From JAQVOO01 sp964524755 (lineage in GTDB: Bacteria; Spirochaetota; Spirochaetia; Sphaerochaetales; Sphaerochaetaceae), in assembly GCA_964524755.1 (NCBI GenBank), contig CAZGDR010000087.1:1-5045 (forward strand): a DNA stretch of 5,045 bases, given 5' to 3'. Position 1 is the first letter of the stretch; every line of letters begins with the position of its first letter. The notes under the pieces were generated by a model. That model searched no databases and was not told the origin of the DNA. It saw nothing but the letters and a program-made list of their open reading frames with translations. Below are positions 1-5,045 of the stretch, piece after piece. Made by a program: the position numbers and the translations under genes.

Positions 1-1310
1 ATATCTTCAGTTACACTACCCATTTCAAGGGCAAGAACTGCCTCTGAGATAAGTTCTCCAGCATTTCTTCCCGTGATGCCTGCTCCAATGAGACGATTTG
101 TCTTGGTGTCAAAGAGTGCTTTACTTACCCCTTCCGGAGAAACAGCACTTAATGCTCTAGCATTAGCCATCCAAGGGAAGGACCCCTTCTTATAATCAAT
201 CTTTTGAGCTTTTGCTTCTTCTTCAGTGAGTCCTACCCATGCAATCTCTGGTTGCGTGTAGGCGACTGAAGGGATTCCCATGGGGGTAAATGCTGACGGT
301 AGGCCACTAGCCACTTCAGCTGCTACTTTACCCTGGTGAGTTGCTCTATGAGCTAACATCGGGTCGCCTGTAACATCGCCAATGGCATAGATATGAGGTA
401 CATTCGTACGTTGCTTTTTATCGGCAATGATCCACTTTCTTTCATTAGTCTTAATGGAAGTGTTTTCAATCTCAATGAGATCTGAATTTGCTTTGCGTCC
501 TACAGCGACCAGCACTACATCAGTTTCTATATCTGACGGGGCATCTTTACCTTCTAATTGGAGTTTTAGACTCTTTTTAGTTGCTTCTACTTTAACGACT
601 TTAGTTGAAGTATAGATGCCTTCATATTGCTTTTTAATCTTTCTGAAAAGGGGCTGTTTGAGGTCTCTATCAACGGGAGGAATGATAGAATCCATCATTT
701 CAATAATGGTGATCTTAGTACCCAGCGCATGATAAATAGAAGCCATTTCTAGCCCTATGATACCACCGCCAATAATGACCATGGACTTTGGGATTTGAGA
801 TAACTCTAAAGCTTTTGTAGAATTCCATACACGTTCATCTTCATAGGGAATGCCTGGTAATTCAACGGGCCGAGACCCCACACTTATTATAATATCTTTA
901 AATGTGATGAGTTGTTCTTCATCATCAGTTTTTACCAGAAGCTGTTTCTCTGATTTAAAGGTTCCCGTTCCTACAATTCTCTCTACTTTTCTTGCTTTAC
1001 AAAGGGCATCGAGACCTGAGGTTAATTTTCCTACTACAGATTCCTTGTGTGTTTTTATTTTCTCAAGGTCGATAGTAGGCTTTTCGAAAGAGACGCCTAA
1101 TGGCGATACCGTAGTTGCATCCTGAATAACTTCAGCGAGGTGTAAAAGAGTTTTTGATGGAACACAACCAACGTTCAAACACACTCCGCCTAACGTAGGA
1201 TATCTTTCTATAAGCGTAACCTGACGTCCTAGATCTGCAGCTCTAAACGCTGCTGTATAGCCTCCAGGTCCTCCACCGAGGACGAGGAGATCTCGTGTAA
1301 GTTCTTTCAT
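1..1310 (-). CDS. lpdA: Dihydrolipoyl dehydrogenase, E3 of pyruvate dehydrogenase (3' end cut off by window edge)
   Basis: This flavoprotein re-oxidises the dihydrolipoyl group of E2 and passes the electrons via FAD to NAD+. My translation from the ATG at 1310-1308 runs open for 436 codons to the window edge. It begins MKELTRDLLVLGGGPGG, with the FAD-binding GxGxxG at residues 12-17 and the acidic E35 ending the second beta strand. The redox disulfide motif CLNVGC gives C44 and C49, with the spacing of E. coli Lpd. The NAD-binding motif GGGIIG is at 181-186, and the FAD-contacting AIGD motif ends at D312. The dimerisation domain follows to the edge. The E. coli protein has about 474 residues, so roughly 35-40 are missing here, including the C-terminal His-Glu catalytic pair, which cannot be checked. 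No lipoyl domain is fused at the N-terminus. The start is fixed by a TAGGAG ribosome site 6 bases upstream and by the family N-terminus. The gene may also serve 2-oxoglutarate dehydrogenase and glycine cleavage, but the operon ties it to PDH. Confidence 0.96.
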   Translation of the reverse strand, partial: MKELTRDLLVLGGGPGGYTAAFRAADLGRQVTLIERYPTLGGVCLNVGCVPSKTLLHLAEVIQDATTVSPLGVSFEKPTIDLEKIKTHKESVVGKLTSGLDALCKARKVERIVGTGTFKSEKQLLVKTDDEEQLITFKDIIISVGSRPVELPGIPYEDERVWNSTKALELSQIPKSMVIIGGGIIGLEMASIYHALGTKITIIEMMDSIIPPVDRDLKQPLFRKIKKQYEGIYTSTKVVKVEATKKSLKLQLEGKDAPSDIETDVVLVAVGRKANSDLIEIENTSIKTNERKWIIADKKQRTNVPHIYAIGDVTGDPMLAHRATHQGKVAAEVASGLPSAFTPMGIPSVAYTQPEIAWVGLTEEEAKAQKIDYKKGSFPWMANARALSAVSPEGVSKALFDTKTNRLIGAGITGRNAGELISEAVLALEMGSVTED

Positions 1311-1316
1311 TTTTGA

Positions 1317-1322
1317 CTCCTA
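1317..1322 (-). promoter_or_regulatory. lpdA ribosome binding site overlapping the aceF stop
   Basis: On the minus strand the bases read TAGGAG, then TCAAAA, then the lpdA ATG. The TAG is the aceF stop codon, and its last bases form part of the AGGAG Shine-Dalgarno sequence, 6 bases before the start. Ribosomes finishing aceF sit directly on the lpdA initiation site, so translational coupling is likely (inference). The site supports ATG 1310 as the lpdA start. Confidence 0.8.
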
Positions 1323-2636
1323 TAGCAGTACTCGCCTAATATCATGTAAGAGAGTGACGAGAAGCGTAGTAAATCGAACTCCTGCTGCTCCATCAATAAC
1401 CCTGTGGTCATACGAGAGAGAGAAGGGGAGAATATCGCGTGGTATGAATACCTCTCCATTCCAAACTGGTTGCTTTTTCATGCGAGCAACCCCTAAGATG
1501 GCTGTTTGTGGTGGGTTAATAATTGGTGTAAAATTGGTACCCCCAATCCCGCCGAGACTAGAGATGCTGAAAGAACCTCCTGAAAGGTCTTCAGGTCGTA
1601 GCTTTCTCTCACGTGCTCGTTGACTTAATTCACTGAGTTCAACAGCGATCTCTGTGATGGATTTTTTATCGGCATCTTTTAAAACTGGTACGATAAGTCC
1701 TTCAGGGGTATCTACTGCAATTCCAATATGATAATAGTGCTTGAGGATTAATTCATTAGTTGCTTCATCGAAGGATGCATTACATTCAGGAAAACTCTTG
1801 AGGGCGGTGGTGACTGCCCGTATTACGAAGGGGAGAATACTTATGTTGACTTTAGGTTCTAATTTTCCTTTTGCCATTTCAGCTTTAAGCTCTTTTCTAA
1901 ATTCTTCAAGTTCGGTTACATCTGCCTCATCAAATTGGGTGACATGAGGGATAGTCTGCCAACTGGCTTGCAAGTGTGGTCCAGAAATCTTTTGGATGCG
2001 GGAGAGTGCTTTACGCTCTATCTCTCCATAGACTGAAAAATCTTCTAACTTGATTGCCCCTGGAGTTGCTCTGCCTCCACTACTAAGAGCTTGCTTCACA
2101 AGTTTCTGCACATCTTCATGTAAGATTCGCCCATGAGGGCCTGAGCCTGTCACTTGAGCAAGGTCGACACCTAGTTCACGTGCATATTTTCGCAACGCAG
2201 GGGTAGCGTGGTAAGTAGCTCCACTGGCCTGTTCGTTTATCAAATCGGGTTCTGCTGGTTTTTGCGCAGGTTCTACAGGCTTACTTTCAATCTTTTCAGT
2301 CTCTGCAGCAACTTTGTCAGCCTTCTTGGGAGGTTCTTCTACTTTTTCGGCCGCCACTTCTTTCTCTTTTTTGGGCTCTTCTTTTGACTCTTTAGCGGCA
2401 TCAACTTCAATCTCTGCAATGAGAGAGTCTTTTGAAACCAAATCACCCTCTTTTATATGTACTTTGGTAATCGTACCACTATAAGGGGTGGGGATATCAG
2501 TTACCGCTTTTTCACTTTCAAGGGCAATGACTGAATCTTCAGCTTCAACGGTATCACCCACCGATATATATACATCAATAACTGCAACATCTGCAAATTC
2601 GCCAATGTTTGGAACTATAATTTGTTTTATGGCCAT
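1320..2636 (-). CDS. aceF: Dihydrolipoamide acetyltransferase, E2 core of pyruvate dehydrogenase, single lipoyl domain
   Basis: E2 forms the core of the complex. Its swinging lipoyl arm carries the acetyl group from AceE to CoA. The 438-residue protein is complete. An N-terminal lipoyl domain (about 2-78) has the lipoylation motif ESEKA, with K43 as the expected attachment site. A Lys/Glu/Ala/Pro-rich linker follows (about 79-138). The peripheral subunit-binding domain (about 142-180, ATPALRKYARELGVDL then GSGPHGRI) docks E1 and E3. The catalytic domain (about 205-438) ends with DHRVIDGA, giving catalytic H411 and D415. The SFSISSLGG segment near S359 matches the usual site of the transition-state-stabilising serine (by spacing, inferred). 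E. coli AceF has about 630 residues and three lipoyl domains, so this is a short one-lipoyl form. The DHRVIDG motif and the aceE neighbour favour acetyltransferase over the 2-oxoglutarate dehydrogenase succinyltransferase. The start follows a strong ribosome site 12 bases after aceE, and the stop TAG lies 9 bases before lpdA. Confidence 0.97.
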   Translation of the reverse strand: MAIKQIIVPNIGEFADVAVIDVYISVGDTVEAEDSVIALESEKAVTDIPTPYSGTITKVHIKEGDLVSKDSLIAEIEVDAAKESKEEPKKEKEVAAEKVEEPPKKADKVAAETEKIESKPVEPAQKPAEPDLINEQASGATYHATPALRKYARELGVDLAQVTGSGPHGRILHEDVQKLVKQALSSGGRATPGAIKLEDFSVYGEIERKALSRIQKISGPHLQASWQTIPHVTQFDEADVTELEEFRKELKAEMAKGKLEPKVNISILPFVIRAVTTALKSFPECNASFDEATNELILKHYYHIGIAVDTPEGLIVPVLKDADKKSITEIAVELSELSQRARERKLRPEDLSGGSFSISSLGGIGGTNFTPIINPPQTAILGVARMKKQPVWNGEVFIPRDILPFSLSYDHRVIDGAAGVRFTTLLVTLLHDIRRVLL

Positions 2637-2644
2637 TTTTCTAT

Positions 2645-2650
2645 CTCCTC
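2645..2650 (-). promoter_or_regulatory. aceF ribosome binding site overlapping the aceE stop
   Basis: The minus strand reads TGAGGAG followed by ATAGAAAA and the aceF ATG. GAGGAG is a near-ideal Shine-Dalgarno sequence 8 bases before the start, and its first two bases belong to the aceE TGA stop codon. This settles ATG 2636 as the aceF start and suggests that translation is coupled to aceE (inference). Confidence 0.82.
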
Positions 2651-5045
2651 AACTCAAGAGAGGGTTCGGTTTATCAATTTCGATGTGATAGCTTTTAATT
2701 GCTTCACTTACTTTCTTATAAGGGATTTTCCCCTCATCGGCGAGGCCTTTGAGAGCAGCAACCGTAATATAGTAACGGTCGACTTCAAAGAACTTCCTCA
2801 ATGCCTCACGTGTATCGCTACGACCAAACCCGTCAGTTCCCAAAATAGTTATATTTTTTTGTGGGATGAGTCGTCTGATTTGCTCAGGGTGGGCTCGTAG
2901 ATAATCTGTACTGATTACCACTGGTCCCTCGTGTCCCGTCATGATCTTTGTAAGATAGGGTACTTTCTTCTCTTTTTCAGGGTGGGTGAGGTTGTAGCGC
3001 TCACTGGCAACTCCATCACGATGGAGTTCATTCACTCCCAAAATACTCCAGATATCGGCATCGACATTGAAGTCTTTTTTGAGAAGTTCCGCTGCGGCGA
3101 TGACTTCTCTGAAAATAGTTCCACTACCCATAAGTTGGACTGTGAGTTTACTTTTTGGATCAGCTTTCTGGAACAGATAAGCACCTTTCCTGATTCCTTC
3201 TTCTGCTCCCTTAGGCATTTCAGGATGGCTATAGTTCTCATTCATTAACGTGATGTAATAGAAAATGTCCTCATTCTCTGTGTACATCCGTTTGAGTCCA
3301 TCTTGAACTATTACCGCCAATTCATAGGAGAAGGTGGGGTCATAGGCCTGGCACGTAGGATAGGTTGATGCAAGGAGGAGTCCATGTCCATCTTGGTGTT
3401 GTAACCCTTCTCCATTTAAGGTTGTCCTACCGGCCGTTGCTCCCATGAGGAATCCTTTGGCTCTCGCATCGCCGGCAGCCCAAAGGAGATCACCGACTCG
3501 TTGAAAACCAAACATGGAATAGAACGTGTAAAATGGAATCATACTAAGCTTGTGGTTGGCATACGAGGTTGCAGCCGCAATCCAGGATGAAGTTGCTCCA
3601 GCCTCAGTAATTCCTTCTTCAAGGATTTGTCCTTTAACATCTTCGCGATACCACATAAAGGCATCAGAATCAGCAGGTTCATAGAGTTGTCCTACTGAAG
3701 AATAGATACCAATTTGTCTAAAGAGTCCTTCCATTCCAAAAGTTCGGGCTTCATCAGGGACAATGGGGACTACTCGATCTCCTATTTTTTTATCTTTGAC
3801 CAGTTTGGTGAGCATTCTCACAAACGCCATCGTGGTGGAGATCTCTCTATCTCCAGTCGAAGCGGTCATATCAGAGAAGTCTTTTAATGTCGGTACGGTT
3901 AATTTCTCTACTTCATCGTGGCGGTAGGGGACCGGTCCTCCCATGGCTTTTCTGCGTCTTCGGATGAATTCAGCTTCAGGGCTCTTCTCGTCGGGCTTGA
4001 TAAAGGGGAGAGCTTCTAATTGATCGTCTGCTAGAGGTATGTGATATTGATCCCTAAAAGCGATAAGTGATTCTTTGTCCATACTTTTTAAGTTATGGGC
4101 TCCCATGGAAGCTTCTCCGCCTCCCATTCCATATCCTTTCACTGTTTTAAATAAAATTACTGTGGGTTGGCCTTTGTGTTGGGTCGCTTCATGGAACGCT
4201 GCATATACCTTTCTGGGGTCATGACCACCTCGGGTCATCTGTCTGAGTTCCTTATCGCTCTTATCAGCAATAAGTGATTCTAGATACTCATCTCCTCCAA
4301 AGATCCTTTCTCTTAGGTAGTCGGTCCCTTTAGCTTGGATGGCTTGAAATTCTCCATCAACCATGCTTGAAAGTTTTCTTAATAGTTCGCCTTTAGTATC
4401 GCGTTCAAGGATAGAGTCCCACTCAGTTCCCCAAATCACTTTAATTACGTTCCATCCAGCTCCTCTAAATTTTCCTTCAAGTTCTTGGATAATTTTCCCA
4501 TTTCCACGAACTGGTCCATCGAGCCGTTGTAAATTACAGTTTACGACAAAAATAAGGTTGTCTAAATGTTCTCGGGAAGCAAGGGAGAGGGCACTAAGAG
4601 ACTCTGGTTCATCAGATTCTCCATCTCCCATAAAAACCCATACTTTCCTATCACCAACTTTATTGAATCCCCTAGCTTCTAGGTACTTCATAAAGCGCGC
4701 TTGATAAATTCCTGTTATGGGGCCAATACCCATCGAAACGGTAGGGAACTGCCAGAAATCAGGCATGAGGTGCGGGTGTGGATAGGACGAAAGTCCTTTA
4801 CCGCCCACTTCTTGTCGGAAGTTATTGAGTTGCTCTTCCGTGAGCCTTCCTTCAACATAAGCTCTGCCATACATACCTGGTGACGAGTGCCCTTGAAAAT
4901 AGACAAGGTCGGCACCATGTTCGGCATCGGGTCCTTTGAAAAACCAGTTAAAACCAACTTCATAAATGGCAGAATACGAAGAGTAACTGGCAATATGGCC
5001 ACCAAGACCTTTATGGTCAAGATTGGCTTTTGCTACCATAACCAT
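2649..5045 (-). CDS. aceE: Pyruvate dehydrogenase E1 component, homodimeric AceE type (5' end cut off by window edge)
   Basis: AceE uses thiamine diphosphate and Mg2+ to decarboxylate pyruvate and acetylate the E2 lipoyl group. The 798 visible residues align along their length with E. coli AceE (887 residues) from about its residue 91, so roughly 90 N-terminal residues, including the E2-docking region, lie beyond the right edge. The Met codons at the edge (MVMVAK) are internal and not the start. Visible landmarks, numbered from the edge, are YPHPHLMPDFWQFPTVSMG (88-106), the cofactor motif GDGESDEPES (140-149) closing with NCNLQRLDG (169-177), and KGYGMG (303-308) with an active-site-loop histidine H317 matching E. 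coli H407 by alignment. DEARTFGMEGLFRQIGIYS (431-449), GQILEEGI (472-479), which holds the glutamate that activates the cofactor, and GRTTLNGEGLQHQDGH (539-554) follow. The C-terminal domain carries GTDGFGRSD (736-744). No frameshift or missing motif is seen. The protein is distinct from the two-subunit PdhA/PdhB E1. It is the first gene of the aceE-aceF-lpdA run; its promoter is not in view. Confidence 0.97.
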   Translation of the reverse strand: MVMVAKANLDHKGLGGHIASYSSYSAIYEVGFNWFFKGPDAEHGADLVYFQGHSSPGMYGRAYVEGRLTEEQLNNFRQEVGGKGLSSYPHPHLMPDFWQFPTVSMGIGPITGIYQARFMKYLEARGFNKVGDRKVWVFMGDGESDEPESLSALSLASREHLDNLIFVVNCNLQRLDGPVRGNGKIIQELEGKFRGAGWNVIKVIWGTEWDSILERDTKGELLRKLSSMVDGEFQAIQAKGTDYLRERIFGGDEYLESLIADKSDKELRQMTRGGHDPRKVYAAFHEATQHKGQPTVILFKTVKGYGMGGGEASMGAHNLKSMDKESLIAFRDQYHIPLADDQLEALPFIKPDEKSPEAEFIRRRRKAMGGPVPYRHDEVEKLTVPTLKDFSDMTASTGDREISTTMAFVRMLTKLVKDKKIGDRVVPIVPDEARTFGMEGLFRQIGIYSSVGQLYEPADSDAFMWYREDVKGQILEEGITEAGATSSWIAAATSYANHKLSMIPFYTFYSMFGFQRVGDLLWAAGDARAKGFLMGATAGRTTLNGEGLQHQDGHGLLLASTYPTCQAYDPTFSYELAVIVQDGLKRMYTENEDIFYYITLMNENYSHPEMPKGAEEGIRKGAYLFQKADPKSKLTVQLMGSGTIFREVIAAAELLKKDFNVDADIWSILGVNELHRDGVASERYNLTHPEKEKKVPYLTKIMTGHEGPVVISTDYLRAHPEQIRRLIPQKNITILGTDGFGRSDTREALRKFFEVDRYYITVAALKGLADEGKIPYKKVSEAIKSYHIEIDKPNPLLS

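Noticed and set aside
850..1125. 91-codon open frame on the plus strand
   Set aside because: It is antisense to the well-supported lpdA reading frame and has no domain or credible start context.
2622..2900. Plus-strand frame crossing the aceE-aceF junction
   Set aside because: It crosses the junction on the opposite strand, but both real genes are securely assigned there. The translation resembles nothing known.
2931..3248. 105-codon open frame on the plus strand, and a 69-codon minus-strand frame at 3032-3241
   Set aside because: Both overlap the aceE C-terminal domain in other frames. Their composition looks like a by-product of the real gene's codons, and no family is recognisable.
4363..4704. 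113-codon open frame on the plus strand
   Set aside because: It lies wholly antisense to aceE in a region that encodes conserved AceE motifs. The translation shows no recognisable domain and no ribosome site was evident, so it is a shadow frame.
5037..5045. ATG codons at the right edge as a possible start of aceE
   Set aside because: These codons align with an internal part of E. coli AceE near residue 91, and the reading frame is open at the edge. The true start should lie about 270 bases further out.
1..5045. Search for repeats, mobile elements, tRNA genes, CRISPR, riboswitches or a novel system
   Set aside because: Conserved coding sequence fills the window apart from 21 bases. I saw no repeat arrays, transposase remnants, strong hairpins with T-runs or structured RNA by eye.

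Overview
This window is an ordinary, compact metabolic operon. It holds the three genes of the pyruvate dehydrogenase complex, all on the minus strand, in the order aceE (E1), aceF (E2), lpdA (E3). Reading 5'->3' on the minus strand, the window opens inside aceE, which lacks roughly its first 90 codons. It then crosses a complete aceF and ends inside lpdA, which lacks roughly its last 35-40 codons. Only 21 bases are not coding: 12 between aceE and aceF and 9 between aceF and lpdA. There is no stretch of 300 bases without a gene. I see no RNA gene, mobile element, CRISPR array, promoter or terminator. The operon's promoter and terminator must lie outside the window.

Together the products convert pyruvate, CoA and NAD+ to acetyl-CoA, CO2 and NADH in the cytoplasm. 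AceE (thiamine diphosphate dependent) decarboxylates pyruvate and reductively acetylates the lipoyl arm of AceF. AceF passes the acetyl group to CoA. LpdA re-oxidises the dihydrolipoyl arm through its FAD and a redox disulfide and reduces NAD+. The hallmark active-site motifs that fall inside the window are present in all three, so the complex looks functional.

The organism is a bacterium with a moderately AT-rich genome (GC in the mid-40s % by eye). The single-chain AceE-type E1, rather than a PdhA/PdhB pair, and the close resemblance of AceE and Lpd to the E. coli proteins point to Proteobacteria or a lineage with proteobacterial-type PDH. E2 is short, with one lipoyl domain instead of the three of E. 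coli, and lpdA follows aceF with almost no gap. This suggests a lineage outside the Enterobacterales. I cannot name the genus from the sequence.

I found no sign of a previously undescribed system. The findings are modest: the one-lipoyl E2 paired with a homodimeric-type E1, stop codons overlapped by ribosome binding sites at both junctions, a highly charged E2 linker, and a slightly altered E1 active-site loop.
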